Positions 18,260-28,407 of a DNA stretch of 32,267 nt are shown in pieces (the first letter of the stretch is position 1; each line of letters starts with the position of its first letter). The notes under the pieces were generated by a model. That model did no database searches, had not been told where the DNA came from, and saw only the letters and a list, made by a program, of their open reading frames with translations. Both the position numbers and the translations under genes were made by a program. Source of the stretch: Rheinheimera sp. A13L (GTDB taxonomy: Bacteria; Pseudomonadota; Gammaproteobacteria; Enterobacterales; Alteromonadaceae); the NCBI RefSeq assembly GCF_000217935.1, contig NZ_AFHI01000027.1, positions 1 to 32,267 on the forward strand, in the 5' to 3' direction.

Positions 18260-20926
18260 TTATGCGTACAGTGGGTTAGTTTTATTGGTGTCGATACCAA
18301 AGCGGGCAATGGCATCTGCCACTAACTGCTTATCGATTTCACCGCGTTTAGCCAGTTCACGTAAGGACGCCAGTACAACATAACCGGCGTTCACTTCAAA
18401 GTGACGACGCAGGTTTTCACGGCTGTCAGAACGGCCAAAACCATCTGTACCCAAGACTTTATAAGATACCGAAGGCATAAATGAACGCACCTGATCGGCA
18501 TAGTTTTTAATGTAGTCAGTGGCAGCAATAGCTGGAGCTGTGCCTAACACCTGAGCAATATAAGGCACTTTCTCTTCAGCCATAGGATGCAGCATGTTGA
18601 AACGCTCACAATCCTGACCGTCACGCGCCAGCTCGTTAAATGAAGTTACAGAATAAACGTCTGAACCCACGCCGTAGTCTTCACTTAAAATTTCAGCTGC
18701 TTTACGCACTTCGTTCATGATAGTGCCGCTGCCTAATAGCTGAACTTTAGCTTTTTCACCGACATGGCTTTCCAGTTTATAAATACCACGACGAATACCT
18801 TCTTCAGCTCCTGCTGGCATAGCTGGGTGATGGTAGTTTTCGTTCATCACTGTAATGTAGTAATAAATGTTTTCCTGTTCAGCACCGTACATACGACGGA
18901 TACCGTCCTGAATAATCACTGCCAGCTCGTAAGAGTAAGTCGGGTCATAAGAAATACAGTTAGGTACTGTGCCCGCCAGAATATGGCTGTGACCATCTTC
19001 GTGTTGTAAGCCTTCACCGTTTAAGGTAGTACGGCCAGCTGTAGCCCCTAACAGGAAACCACGGGCTTGCTGATCGCCAGCCAACCAGGCCATATCACCA
19101 ACACGTTGGAAACCAAACATGGAGTAGTAAATGTAGAAAGGGATCATCGGCAGATCGTTGGTGCTGTAGGAGGTAGCAGCTGCTACCCATGACGCCATAG
19201 CGCCCAGCTCGTTGATACCTTCCTGCAATACCTGACCTGAAGTTTCTTCTTTGTAGTAAGACACTACAGCACGATCTTCCGGCGTGTACGTCTGGCCACG
19301 AGGGTTATAAATACCAATCTGACGGAATAAACCTTCCATACCAAAGGTACGGGCTTCATCAGCAATAATAGGTACTATTTGCTTACCGATGTTCTGATCT
19401 TTTAACAGCACGTTCAGCGCACGCACAAAAGCCATAGTGGTCGAAATTTCACGTTTTTGCTCTTCCAGTAAAGGCTCAAATACGTTCAGTTCTGGCAGCG
19501 TTAAAGCCTGAGTGAAGTTTGGCAAACGCACAGGCGTGTAACCATTTAACGCAGTACGACGGGCATGCAGGTACTGATGCTCAGGTGAGCCTTCAGGCAA
19601 CTGAATGTAAGGCAGGCTCTGTACTTCATCTTCGCTAATGTAATCTTGCAGATTCAAACGCTTACGAATTTGCAGTACATGGGTCATGTCCATCTTTTTG
19701 ACCTGGTGCGCAATGTTTTTGCCTTCAGCCGCTTCACCCATGCCATACCCTTTAATGGTTTTGGCCAGGATCACAGTTGGGCGACCTTTAGTTTCCTGAG
19801 CTGCTTTAAAGGCGGCGTACAACTTGGATGGTTCATGACCACCGCGTTTTAGCGCGAAGATTTCTTCGTCTGTCATATCAGCCACTAAAGCTGCAGTTTC
19901 AGGGTAACGTCCGAAGAAATGCTGACGTACATAAGCGCCATCTTTGGCTTTGTAAGTCTGGTAGTCACCGTCTACAGTTTCATTCATCAGCTGCAGTAAC
20001 TTGCCTGTGGTGTCTTTGGCCAACAGCTTGTCCCAGCCACTGCCCCATACCACTTTAATCACGTTCCAGCCGGCGCCACGGAATAAACCTTCCAGTTCCT
20101 GGATGATTTTACCGTTGCCCATCACAGGACCATCTAAACGTTGCAGGTTACAGTTCACCAGGAAACACAGGTTATCCAGCTTTTCACGGGCAGCAAAAGA
20201 TAAAGAACCACGGCTTTCCGGCTCATCCATCTCGCCGTCACCTAAGAAGGCATAAACACGTTGCTGGCTGGTGTCTTTCATGCCACGACCATCTAAATAC
20301 TTCAGGAAACGCGCCTGATAGATAGAAGTGATAGGGCCTAAGCCCATAGAAACAGTAGGGAACTGCCAGAATTCAGGCATTAATTTAGGGTGTGGGTAAG
20401 AGGATAAACCTTCACCACCCACTTCCTGACGGAAGTTGTCCAACTGATCAGCTGTTAAACGACCTTCGACAAAAGCACGGGCGTAGATACCCGGAGAAAT
20501 ATGGCCCTGGTAATAGACCAAATCGCCGCCATCTTTTTCATTAGGAGCACGGAAGAAGTGGTTAAAACAAGTTTCGTAAAACGCAGCAGAAGACTGGTAA
20601 GAGGCCATGTGACCGCCTAAATCCAGCTCTTTTTTCGAAGCGCGCAGAACGATCATAATAGCGTTCCAGCGGATCACGGAACGGATACGTTTTTCCAGAT
20701 TTACATCACCCGGATACGCAGGTTCCTGCTGTGGCGGAATGGTATTGATGTAATTGGTGGTGATGCCTGTTGGCATATCCACGCCGTCCAGACGAGCCTG
20801 CTCCAGCACTTGTTCTAACAGGAACTGAGCGCGCTCTACACCTTCGGTGCGAACTACAGATTCAAGAGCCTCTAACCATTCTTTGGTTTCGAGCGCGTCG
20901 ATGTCAGTCTTATTGACTTCAGACAT
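18260..20926 (-). CDS. aceE: Pyruvate dehydrogenase E1, homodimeric type
   Basis: The 888-residue thiamine-diphosphate enzyme that decarboxylates pyruvate and acetylates the E2 lipoyl group. The length matches E. coli AceE (887). It has the ThDP/Mg motif [10 protein letters not shown] with [11 protein letters not shown], the [11 protein letters not shown] region, and [13 protein letters not shown] with active-site histidines. The ATG at 20926 has AAGGAAAC upstream. It follows pdhR by 68 bp and precedes aceF by 11 bp. Confidence 0.98.
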   Translation of the reverse strand: MSEVNKTDIDALETKEWLEALESVVRTEGVERAQFLLEQVLEQARLDGVDMPTGITTNYINTIPPQQEPAYPGDVNLEKRIRSVIRWNAIMIVLRASKKELDLGGHMASYQSSAAFYETCFNHFFRAPNEKDGGDLVYYQGHISPGIYARAFVEGRLTADQLDNFRQEVGGEGLSSYPHPKLMPEFWQFPTVSMGLGPITSIYQARFLKYLDGRGMKDTSQQRVYAFLGDGEMDEPESRGSLSFAAREKLDNLCFLVNCNLQRLDGPVMGNGKIIQELEGLFRGAGWNVIKVVWGSGWDKLLAKDTTGKLLQLMNETVDGDYQTYKAKDGAYVRQHFFGRYPETAALVADMTDEEIFALKRGGHEPSKLYAAFKAAQETKGRPTVILAKTIKGYGMGEAAEGKNIAHQVKKMDMTHVLQIRKRLNLQDYISEDEVQSLPYIQLPEGSPEHQYLHARRTALNGYTPVRLPNFTQALTLPELNVFEPLLEEQKREISTTMAFVRALNVLLKDQNIGKQIVPIIADEARTFGMEGLFRQIGIYNPRGQTYTPEDRAVVSYYKEETSGQVLQEGINELGAMASWVAAATSYSTNDLPMIPFYIYYSMFGFQRVGDMAWLAGDQQARGFLLGATAGRTTLNGEGLQHEDGHSHILAGTVPNCISYDPTYSYELAVIIQDGIRRMYGAEQENIYYYITVMNENYHHPAMPAGAEEGIRRGIYKLESHVGEKAKVQLLGSGTIMNEVRKAAEILSEDYGVGSDVYSVTSFNELARDGQDCERFNMLHPMAEEKVPYIAQVLGTAPAIAATDYIKNYADQVRSFMPSVSYKVLGTDGFGRSDSRENLRRHFEVNAGYVVLASLRELAKRGEIDKQLVADAIARFGIDTNKTNPLYA

Positions 20927-20994
20927 ATCAAAGTTTCCTTAATCAGTTCCACGCCAGAGAGCGGAACATTAACAGTTAAAAAGTATGCTTACGC

Positions 20995-21756
20995 TCATTC
21001 GCTCTGTTGTGAACGTCTGAGCGAGCGTTCAATGCGTGAGCGCTCCCGGTCAGCTTCCAGCAATGCCTCTTCGATAAAGGCTAAATGGCTGTTGCTGGCT
21101 TGCCGGGCTTGCTCCGGCTCGCCATTGATCACCGCTTGCATCAGACAATGCCTGTGCGAATTCAGCTGGCTCACTATGCCTTCTTTTTCCTGCAAAACTT
21201 CAAGGTTTAACTTGATGTTTTGCTCTACCAGTGGCGTTAAGCCGCGCACCAAATGCAAAAGCACCACATTATGCGATGCCTCTGCAACCGCCGAATAAAA
21301 CTGGCCAACTGACCGCGCTTCAGCGTCTAAATCCTGTTGCTGCTGAGCAGCACAAATTTCTTCATACCGTTGTTTAATTAAATCGTAGTCTGCTTGTGTG
21401 CCACGAAGTGCAGCGTAATACGCACAAATACCTTCCAGGGCATGACGAAACTCCAGTAAATCAAATTGCGACTCCGGGTGACGACCAATCAGAGCAAACA
21501 ACGGATCTGTCAGCCCAACCGCCAGATTTTCGCAGACATAAGTGCCACCGCCCTGACGGCGATTGACCAAACCTTTGGCTTCGAGTTTCTGAATAGCTTC
21601 ACGCAAGGATGGACGGGAGACATCAAACTGCAGCGCAAGTTCACGTTCAGGCGGTAACTTTTGTCCAGGCGTAAAGGTGCCTTCCAGCAACATATGTTCA
21701 AGTTGCTGGACTATTTGATCAGACAATTTGGCAGGTTTGATTCTCAGACTGGACAT
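20995..21756 (-). CDS. pdhR: Pyruvate-responsive repressor PdhR (GntR/FadR subfamily)
   Basis: A 253-residue transcription factor that represses the pdhR-aceEF-lpd operon and, in E. coli, respiratory genes, and is released by pyruvate. The N-terminal winged helix includes PGQKLPPERELALQFDVSRPSLREAIQKLEAKGLV and RQGGGTYV; the C-terminal FCD domain (about 90-235) holds ligand-binding histidines such as in SHNVVLLH and NSHRHCL. An in-frame GTG lies two codons upstream (21762), but AAGG spaced five bases from the ATG at 21756 favours the latter. A perfect PdhR operator lies just upstream, consistent with autoregulation. Confidence 0.96.
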   Translation of the reverse strand: MSSLRIKPAKLSDQIVQQLEHMLLEGTFTPGQKLPPERELALQFDVSRPSLREAIQKLEAKGLVNRRQGGGTYVCENLAVGLTDPLFALIGRHPESQFDLLEFRHALEGICAYYAALRGTQADYDLIKQRYEEICAAQQQQDLDAEARSVGQFYSAVAEASHNVVLLHLVRGLTPLVEQNIKLNLEVLQEKEGIVSQLNSHRHCLMQAVINGEPEQARQASNSHLAFIEEALLEADRERSRIERSLRRSQQSE

Positions 21757-21815
21757 TGCCACCTTGATGTTAAGTCTCTGGTTATTGTTTGGCTATTTTA
21801 AGCTGACCACTTGTA

Positions 21816-21832
21816 AATTGGTCTTACCAATT
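21816..21832. promoter_or_regulatory. PdhR operator (perfect palindrome)
   Basis: AATTGGTCTTACCAATT matches the known PdhR consensus ATTGGTnnnACCAAT exactly and extends it by one base on each side. It lies about 18 bp after the inferred start site of pdhR, so bound PdhR would block the promoter, as in E. coli. Confidence 0.9.
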
Positions 21833-21848
21833 CAATTTAATGCGGCAT

Positions 21849-21877
21849 AACTTAGCAGAAAGGAGTCAAACTGTAAA
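21849..21877 (-). promoter_or_regulatory. Sigma-70 promoter of the pdhR-aceEF-lpdA operon
   Basis: On the minus strand TTTACA (21877-21872) and TAAGTT (21854-21849) are separated by 17 bp; TGC directly before the -10 gives an extended -10. The predicted start near 21842 places the perfect PdhR box just downstream. Confidence 0.6.
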
Positions 21878-21960
21878 TTAAACTGCGGAATTATGCGACC
21901 AAAGCGGGTAAATAATTAGAGTAAAAGCTCAGAAAAATAGGAAAAAAAATACGGCAAGAA

Positions 21961-21976
21961 AATTGGTCAGACCATT
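21961..21976. promoter_or_regulatory. Second, near-perfect PdhR operator
   Basis: AATTGGTCAGACCATT contains ATTGGT-CAG-ACCATT, one base from the consensus ATTGGTnnnACCAAT. It is about 145 bp upstream of the first operator, before the tandem repeat. The segment between the boxes (21833-21960) is AT-rich and has no gene. Confidence 0.55.
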
Positions 21977-21985
21977 AATGTTGAA

Positions 21986-22236
21986 GACATACCGTCCTTC
22001 CATGGACATCGTCGCAACAAGAGCCCGGCCTCCGCCAGACGCGAAGGCGTGATACCGGCGAAATGCCAAACTGTTGGCATTTCGAAAGACCGCTATCACC
22101 CTACAGTTGCGACATACCGTCCTTCCATGGACATCGTCGCAACACTGTTCCCTACAGTTGCGACATACCGTCCTTCCATGGACATCGTCGCAACACTGTT
22201 CCCTACAGTTGCGACATACCGTCCTTCCATGGACAT
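21986..22236. repeat. 51-bp-period tandem repeat of nested inverted repeats
   Basis: Four copies of a 24-base core (GACATACCGTCC...GGACAT) start at 21986, 22111, 22162 and 22213. The last three are exactly 51 bp apart, with an identical spacer; the first is separated from the second by 92 bp of different sequence that holds its own hairpins. The core is enclosed by GTTGCGAC and GTCGCAAC, and the spacer has ACTGT/ACAGT, so alternative stem-loops can form. Since 51 is 17 codons, several frames stay open here, but no ribosome binding site or family supports a protein. It lies between the ampE terminator and the pdhR regulatory region. No known insertion sequence recognised. Confidence 0.9.
22059..22084. 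repeat. Perfect 11-bp inverted repeat inside the tandem-repeat block
   Basis: CGAAATGCCAA and TTGGCATTTCG pair perfectly around the loop ACTG. It sits in the segment that separates the first repeat copy from the other three. Confidence 0.85.
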
Positions 22237-22262
22237 AAAAAAAGCAGCCGAAGCTGCTTTCT
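22237..22262 (-). terminator. Intrinsic terminator of ampD-ampE
   Basis: The stem AAAGCAGC/GCTGCTTT with loop CGAA (TTCG on the minus strand, an extra-stable tetraloop) is followed by seven T on the minus strand. It directly abuts the last tandem-repeat copy. Confidence 0.92.
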
Positions 22263-22276
22263 TTTATTTGTTCTGC

Positions 22277-23167
22277 TTAACCCAGCCAGCCTGACAAAGT
22301 CAGCACTGCAATTAAAGCAAGGAAAAACAGCACATTACGTTTAGCCAGTTGCACCATACAGGCAGTTTCTTCAGCACAGTTATAGGCATCATCTGGCAAA
22401 GGTTCCGCCGCTTTAGCGACACTGGTAATCACAGTAGTAGATGGCGTACTGAAGTCACCCAAAAATGCCAGCAGCGCAGCGGAAGCGCGGGAGAAATGCC
22501 CAACCAAAGCTAAACCTACCCCAAATAAACGGGCTGGTACCCAGTCGGCCCAGAACATAACCTGCTGGAATGCAGCAGGAATATCGGGGGGTGTTTCAAC
22601 AAATTCGGCTGTTTCTGCATCTTCAGTTTCTGCCAGTTTCACTGGTTTATCCCAGCTGCCAGGCTCGTTCAGTTGGCGCAATAAAGCGTAAGTAATAGCG
22701 CCTGCCCCACCTAAAAGTGCGAACCAGAACAATACGGCGGCATAATAACGAAAGTTCAGCCAGACCAGACGTTGACCATAACTCAGCTCAGGGTCTGTTA
22801 AACCGGCATCGCTGCTTAATTGCTGCATAGTTAAAAAAGCGGCTTCGTTATCTGCTCTTTCGCTGGCATTTAAATACTGTTTGTATAGTTGGCGGTAGTG
22901 CCAGCAGCCAATACACACCAGCAGCACAAGAGTGTTCAGCACTAAAGTCACCAGGCTACTGCCAATTAACCACAGCAGCAGGGCATACAGGATGCCGGGT
23001 AAGACTAACCAAAGGTACTGACCTTTGCTGTCATCTGACAGTTTAGACAAGCCTGAACTCTGACTTAGAGACAGGTACTTTTTGGCATAAAACGAAAACT
23101 GCCAGGCCTCACTGCGAACCGCCAGCCGTTCAATAATTAAGGCGATAAGCATACTGATCAAGGTCAT
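22277..23167 (-). CDS. ampE: AmpE-like inner-membrane protein
   Basis: A 296-residue membrane protein of the AmpE/CobD-like family encoded with ampD. Hydrophobic segments are visible near residues 1-13, about 50-90 (YLWLVLPGILYALLLWLIG and LVTLVLNTLVLLVCIGCW), about 135-160, and at the C-terminus (VLFFLALIAVLTLSGWLG). The start MTLISMLIALIIERL is typical of AmpE. In Enterobacteria it is linked to beta-lactamase regulation but its biochemical role is unclear. The ATG at 23167 touches the ampD stop. Confidence 0.92.
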   Translation of the reverse strand: MTLISMLIALIIERLAVRSEAWQFSFYAKKYLSLSQSSGLSKLSDDSKGQYLWLVLPGILYALLLWLIGSSLVTLVLNTLVLLVCIGCWHYRQLYKQYLNASERADNEAAFLTMQQLSSDAGLTDPELSYGQRLVWLNFRYYAAVLFWFALLGGAGAITYALLRQLNEPGSWDKPVKLAETEDAETAEFVETPPDIPAAFQQVMFWADWVPARLFGVGLALVGHFSRASAALLAFLGDFSTPSTTVITSVAKAAEPLPDDAYNCAEETACMVQLAKRNVLFFLALIAVLTLSGWLG

Positions 23168-23722
23168 TTATCCATTCTCCTTTAACGCAGATTGATAACG
23201 GTTCCAGTCAAACGACGGGCCAGGATCGGTTTTCCGACCCGGTGCAATCTGCTGATGTCCCACAATACGATCCAGGCTAATAGCAGGAAAGTCTTGCATC
23301 AGTTGTCTGGTTAATAGCACCAGACTTTGGTACTGCGCATCGGTATAAGGCTGATGCTCAGTGCCTTCTAATTCTATTCCTATCGAAAAATCGTTACAGT
23401 TTTGTCGTCCGGCAAATTCAGATATCCCAGCGTGCCAGGCTCTGTAGTGAAAAGGCACATACTGTCGGATTAAGCCGTTCCTGAAAATAACACAATGAGC
23501 GGATACCTGCACTCCTGTTAAATCAGTAAAACTCTGATCGGCGCTGGTGTCCAACACACCCATAAACAAATCGTCAATGTAACTGTTACCAAACTGACCT
23601 GCAGGTAAGCTGATGCAATGGATCACCAACAAGCTGATCTCACTTTCTTGTGGTCGCCTGTTCCAATGCGGACTGGCTCGCTGTTCAAGTTCAAGCGGAA
23701 CTTGCAGTTGATTTAACGCCAC
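23168..23722 (-). CDS. ampD: 1,6-anhydro-N-acetylmuramyl-L-alanine amidase AmpD
   Basis: A zinc amidase that cleaves recycled anhydro-muropeptides in the cytoplasm; its loss induces AmpC in other bacteria. Zinc ligands appear as His in LLVIHCISLP, and His and Asp in VGHQQIAPGRKTDPGP; FGIEL-like FSIGIELEG and YRAWHAG are also present. The open frame extends to a TTG at 23821, which would overlap the divergent protease gene. The GTG at 23722 has GGGA eight bases before it and gives 184 residues, like E. coli AmpD (183), so I chose it. No ATG is available near the N-terminus. It forms an operon with ampE. Confidence 0.9.
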   Translation of the reverse strand: MALNQLQVPLELEQRASPHWNRRPQESEISLLVIHCISLPAGQFGNSYIDDLFMGVLDTSADQSFTDLTGVQVSAHCVIFRNGLIRQYVPFHYRAWHAGISEFAGRQNCNDFSIGIELEGTEHQPYTDAQYQSLVLLTRQLMQDFPAISLDRIVGHQQIAPGRKTDPGPSFDWNRYQSALKENG

Positions 23723-23799
23723 AGTGTCAATCCCGTTTTGCAAAAACGCTTCATGCTCGGTTAAGCTGGAGCCTTTATTGTCAACCCTGAGACTTTGGA

Positions 23800-24318
23800 A
23801 TGCAAGCACCTGACAATACAACTAAATTAGGTCGGTTATTTAGCTGGATCAGTTGGCTGCTGTTGCTTGCCCTGCTGTATTGGTTTTTTGAAGATCAGAT
23901 TTCGTTACAAATAAATCCGAATCAGCAGCTGCAAAGTCAGATTGGCAGCAGTGGTGAAAAAGTCACCATATTAAAGCGCAACAAAGCAGGCCATTACGTC
24001 GGTACAGCTTTGTTTAATGGTGTACCTATGGAATTTATGCTCGATACAGGCGCTACAGTTGTCGCAGTGTCAGAACAGGCCGCACTCAAATTAGGCATGC
24101 CCAGAGGCCAGCGTTATCAGGTAAGCACGGCGAATGGGCCTGCTGCTGCGTACGACAGCAGACTGAATAGCCTGCAACTGGGTGATATTGTACTGACAGA
24201 AATACGCGCCAGTATTACCCCTGGCTTGCATGGCAACGATATTTTGTTAGGCATGAGTGCATTAAAACAATTAGAATTCAGCCAACAACAGGACGAGCTG
24301 AAGCTAATCCAACGCTAA
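23800..24318 (+). CDS. Membrane-anchored retropepsin-like aspartic protease
   Basis: A 172-residue protein with one membrane segment near the N-terminus (about residues 12-30, WISWLLLLALLYWFF) and a single clan-AA aspartic protease domain. The catalytic motif is MLDTGATVVAVS (Asp-Thr-Gly), followed by a DILLGMSALKQLEF motif that plays the role of the hydrophobic-hydrophobic-Gly flank. As in retropepsins, two chains would be needed for an active site. It resembles the TIGR02281 family, recalled from memory. The domain probably faces the periplasm. It is divergent from ampD and lies 48 bp before nadC. Its role is unknown. Confidence 0.88.
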   Translation: MQAPDNTTKLGRLFSWISWLLLLALLYWFFEDQISLQINPNQQLQSQIGSSGEKVTILKRNKAGHYVGTALFNGVPMEFMLDTGATVVAVSEQAALKLGMPRGQRYQVSTANGPAAAYDSRLNSLQLGDIVLTEIRASITPGLHGNDILLGMSALKQLEFSQQQDELKLIQR

Positions 24319-24360
24319 CTTTTAATGGGCCACAGCGCCTGTTATTTATCGGAATTATAA

Positions 24361-25236
<876 letters not shown>

Positions 25237-25352
25237 TCCACTGCCTGGGGGTTACGCTTTCTGGCCTGCCCCCTGCCATTCGTCGCAGCAAACAGCAAAG
25301 TAACAAAAGGCTGATACACTTTAATCAGTGTTCCCGCAAAGTTGTGATCCTT

Positions 25353-26015
25353 ATGAATCCTGGTCAATTATTGCAAGGCACTGTCTGTTACTGGCGTGAT
25401 GACAAAGGTTTTGGTTTTATTGCCACAGACTCTGGTGAACGGCTGTTTTTCCATATCCGTGATTTTGAAACAGCCCCCCAACACAGGCCACAACAAGGCG
25501 ATCTGCTCCGCTTTCAACTGGGGCTGGATAAACACCATCGTCCTTGTGCTCTGGCTTTGCAGCTGGCGACAGCCAATACTATCTTGCCCACCCCACCTAC
25601 AAAAACCATCAGTCCTAAAGGGCCTGTGATGCATCAGATCCAGCATCAGGCCTGGTGTTTCCGCTATTTGTTTTTTGTGTTGTTACTCTTGTCTTTATTG
25701 GCCGGTTCTTTTGCTTTTACCGTGCCACTGTTTTATCTCGAAGCCAGTTTGTTTACCTATTGGCTTTATCAAATCGATAAAAAACTGGCGAGCAGCGGAC
25801 AGCAAAGCCGTTTGCCTGAAGAAAGTTTACAGATGTTTAGTTTAATTGGTGGCTGGCCCGGTGCCTGGCTGGCGCAAAAACGTTTGCACCATAAAGTACA
25901 TAAAGCGCCTTTTCAGCGAGAATTTCGTTTTGTTATTTATGGCAATAGTTGTTTTTTACTTTGGCTATTATCTGAATCAGGCACAGAGTTTTTACACAAA
26001 GTAGCACTGTTCTGA
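25353..26015 (+). CDS. Cold-shock domain fused to DUF1294 membrane domain
   Basis: A 220-residue two-part protein. Residues 1-75 form a cold-shock (OB-fold) domain with the RNA-binding motifs KGFGFI and LFFHI. After a Pro/Thr-rich linker, two or three hydrophobic segments (YLFFVLLLLSLLAGSFAF, VPLFYLEASLFTYWLY, and one near the C-terminus) surround a DUF1294 signature RLPEESLQMFSLIGGWPGAWLAQ and HHKVHKAPFQREF. The fusion recurs in proteobacteria; a role as a membrane-tethered nucleic-acid-binding protein is inferred. I chose the ATG at 25353; a GTG at 25344 is possible, and neither has a good ribosome binding site. No close operon partner. Confidence 0.88.
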   Translation: MNPGQLLQGTVCYWRDDKGFGFIATDSGERLFFHIRDFETAPQHRPQQGDLLRFQLGLDKHHRPCALALQLATANTILPTPPTKTISPKGPVMHQIQHQAWCFRYLFFVLLLLSLLAGSFAFTVPLFYLEASLFTYWLYQIDKKLASSGQQSRLPEESLQMFSLIGGWPGAWLAQKRLHHKVHKAPFQREFRFVIYGNSCFLLWLLSESGTEFLHKVALF

Positions 26016-26209
26016 ACAATACAGCTTTATAGCTGCAGTAAGGTAAAAACAAACTGTCTTTAAAAATCAGCTATTTAACCAATATTTCACTTTTTATATC
26101 TGCTCTGTTTGCAACTGAAATTAAACATCAGAGCAAAGCTTGCTTAATGACAAATATTAACCAGAATTAAGTAGCCCCAACAGTGGGCAAACCAATCAGG
26201 AGAAGTTCC

Positions 26210-26584
26210 ATGAAACGTAATCAAGGTTTTACCCTTATTGAATTAATGATAGTTGTTGCGATCATCGGTATATTAGCGGCCATCGCTTTACCTGCTTATC
26301 AGGATTACACGGCCAAAGCCCGTGGCTCGAATGCAGTGGCTTCATTAGGTGGTCAAAAAATTAAAGTCGCTGAAGCTTATGCCACTGGCGGAGCTTTGGG
26401 CTGTACTGACTCTTCAGGTACAGCAATACCAAACTGCACTGGATTAGGCGTTTTGGCTCTGACTTATGATGGTATCACCGCCACTATGACCCCAACAGCA
26501 CCAGCGCAAACGGGACAGAATATTACCTGGGCTTGCGCCTTGTCTGGTTCTGGCGCCGTTCCAATTAAAGGTTGTGGTATTTAA
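26210..26584 (+). CDS. pilA: Type IV major pilin PilA
   Basis: A 124-residue type IV pilin precursor. The short leader MKRNQG is cut by PilD before Phe, and the mature chain starts [27 protein letters not shown] with the conserved Glu5 and a hydrophobic assembly helix. Two cysteine pairs are likely: LGCTDSS...NCTG in the middle and ACALSG...KGCGI at the end, the latter the usual D-region loop. The short length and simple tail suggest a minimal major pilin. The upstream open frame adds nine codons, but the ATG at 26210 has AGGAGAAG in ideal position. It is followed by a terminator hairpin before pilB, which would make pilA mRNA more abundant. Confidence 0.96.
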   Translation: MKRNQGFTLIELMIVVAIIGILAAIALPAYQDYTAKARGSNAVASLGGQKIKVAEAYATGGALGCTDSSGTAIPNCTGLGVLALTYDGITATMTPTAPAQTGQNITWACALSGSGAVPIKGCGI

Positions 26585-26607
26585 TTTTTAAGTTTTTTAC
26601 ATCATAA

Positions 26608-26631
26608 ACGGCCCGTTCAGGGCCGTTTTTC
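26608..26631 (+). terminator. Intrinsic terminator between pilA and pilB
   Basis: The stem ACGGCCC/GGGCCGT with loop GTTCA is followed by a run of T on the plus strand, 24 bp after the pilA stop. Partial read-through would set the high pilin-to-machinery ratio seen in other pil operons. Confidence 0.88.
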
Positions 26632-26681
26632 TCAGAATAAAGCAAGACCAGAGAGGCCAAGATCCACCACCGGGAATCTGT

Positions 26682-28403
26682 ATGGCATTAAACCCAAACT
26701 CGATATTATTAAAACGTTTGCAGCAAGCTAATTTAGTTGATCCCCAGCAGTGCACTAAATTGCTGCAGGAAAAAAGTCATCAATATCAGACCATTGCTGA
26801 TTTGCTGATCGGCGAAAAACTGATCCAGTCTAAACTACTGGCGGAAGCTGCTGCTTCTTTTACCCTGCACAGCTCACTGGACTTAGATTTTTTTGATATC
26901 AATGCCATTCCGGAACTATTACGTAACGAAAAGCTTATTCGTAAGCACCATATTCTGCCCCTGAGCAAAAGACACAAAACCTTATTTCTGGCCGTAGTCG
27001 ACCCTACTGATATGACGTCAGTGGAAGACTTTGAATTTAATACTGGCCTGAATGCCGAAATGATAGTGGTCGAGTTCGACAAGCTGCATAAAGCCATCGA
27101 CAAGTTATTTGATACCACAGCCACTGACAGTTTTACCGACACCCAATGGGATTTAGCCAAAATGGGGCTGGCTGGTGGTGAAGAAGAAGACACCAAAACC
27201 GTGGGCTCGGACAGCGAAGATCAGCCCATTATTTCTTTTATCAACAAAATGCTGCACGACGCTATTCGAAAAGGTGCTTCCGATCTGCATTTTGAACCTT
27301 ATGAAAAAAGCTACCGTATCCGCTTTCGTATCGACGGCATTTTGCATGAAGTGGCATCACCCCCTGTGGCTTTATCTACGCGTTTATCGGCCCGCTTAAA
27401 AGTGATGTCGCGTCTGGATATAGCGGAAAAACGTGTGCCTCAGGATGGCCGGATAAAACTTAAACTGTCACAGAAAAAGTCCATCGACTTTCGGGTCAGC
27501 ACTTTACCTACTTTGTGGGGCGAAAAAGTAGTAATGCGGATCCTCGACTCCGACAGTGCCATGCTGGGTATTGATATTTTGGGGTATGAAGCTGAACAAA
27601 AGCAGCTGTATCTGGATGCCTTGTCTCAGCCACAAGGCATGATTTTAGTCACAGGCCCCACAGGTTCAGGTAAAACCGTATCCCTGTATACAGGCTTGAA
27701 TATTCTCAATACCGAAGAAACTAATATTTCCACAGCTGAAGATCCGGTCGAAATTAACTTGCCCGGCATCAATCAGGTGCAGGTGAATCCCAGAGCAGGA
27801 CTGACCTTTCCTTCAGCGCTAAAGGCTTTTTTACGTCAGGACCCTGATGTGATTATGGTCGGCGAAATCCGTGATTTAGAAACGGCCGAAATCGCTATTA
27901 AAGCAGCCCAAACAGGCCATTTGGTGCTCAGCACTTTACACACCAATTCTGCACCTGAAACCTTAACCCGTTTACTGAATATGGGGGTGCCCGCTTACAA
28001 CGTCGCCAGTTCAGTCACGCTTATTATTGCCCAGCGACTTGCCCGGCGCCTATGTAATCATTGTAAAGCCCTTGAACAAATCCCAGAGCAGGAAGGGTTA
28101 AAACAAGGGTTCTCAGCCATCCAGATCAGCAACCTAAAGCTATTTAAACCTGTGGGTTGTGACCATTGCACCGGCGGATACAAAGGTCGTTTGGGTATTT
28201 ATGAAGTGATGCCTATTACAGGTCAAATTGCCGCTAAAATTATGGCAGGCGCTAATTCGCTGGACATTGCTGCCCAGGCTCAAATTGAGGGGTTTCCAAA
28301 CTTACGCCAGTCAGCTCTAAAAAAGGCAGCAGCAGGGCTCACCAGCCTGGCTGAAGTGAATCGGGTGACTAACGCCACAGATCACAGTGCAAACAAGGAT
28401 TAG
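26682..28403 (+). CDS. pilB: Type IV pilus assembly ATPase PilB
   Basis: A 573-residue hexameric secretion ATPase that drives pilus extension at the inner membrane. The N-terminal MshEN-like domain (about 1-150) precedes the ATPase core with Walker A GPTGSGKT, the Asp box [11 protein letters not shown], Walker [13 protein letters not shown] and the His box [13 protein letters not shown] tetracysteine zinc motif, CNHC...CDHC, follows. The length matches Pseudomonas PilB (566). The ATG at 26682 has GGGA upstream. First of the pilB-pilC-pilD string; pilC starts four bases after its stop. Confidence 0.97.
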   Translation: MALNPNSILLKRLQQANLVDPQQCTKLLQEKSHQYQTIADLLIGEKLIQSKLLAEAAASFTLHSSLDLDFFDINAIPELLRNEKLIRKHHILPLSKRHKTLFLAVVDPTDMTSVEDFEFNTGLNAEMIVVEFDKLHKAIDKLFDTTATDSFTDTQWDLAKMGLAGGEEEDTKTVGSDSEDQPIISFINKMLHDAIRKGASDLHFEPYEKSYRIRFRIDGILHEVASPPVALSTRLSARLKVMSRLDIAEKRVPQDGRIKLKLSQKKSIDFRVSTLPTLWGEKVVMRILDSDSAMLGIDILGYEAEQKQLYLDALSQPQGMILVTGPTGSGKTVSLYTGLNILNTEETNISTAEDPVEINLPGINQVQVNPRAGLTFPSALKAFLRQDPDVIMVGEIRDLETAEIAIKAAQTGHLVLSTLHTNSAPETLTRLLNMGVPAYNVASSVTLIIAQRLARRLCNHCKALEQIPEQEGLKQGFSAIQISNLKLFKPVGCDHCTGGYKGRLGIYEVMPITGQIAAKIMAGANSLDIAAQAQIEGFPNLRQSALKKAAAGLTSLAEVNRVTNATDHSANKD

Positions 28404-28407
28404 AATT

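Noticed and set aside
21986-22236. CRISPR array
   Set aside because: Spacers between copies are identical rather than unique, there are only four copies, and no cas genes are present.
22049-22344. Plus-strand frames encoding repeats of TYRPSMDIVATLFP or CDIPSFHGHRRNTVPYS
   Set aside because: The 51-bp period is a multiple of three, so frames stay open by default. They run into the ampE terminator and gene, and lack a start signal.
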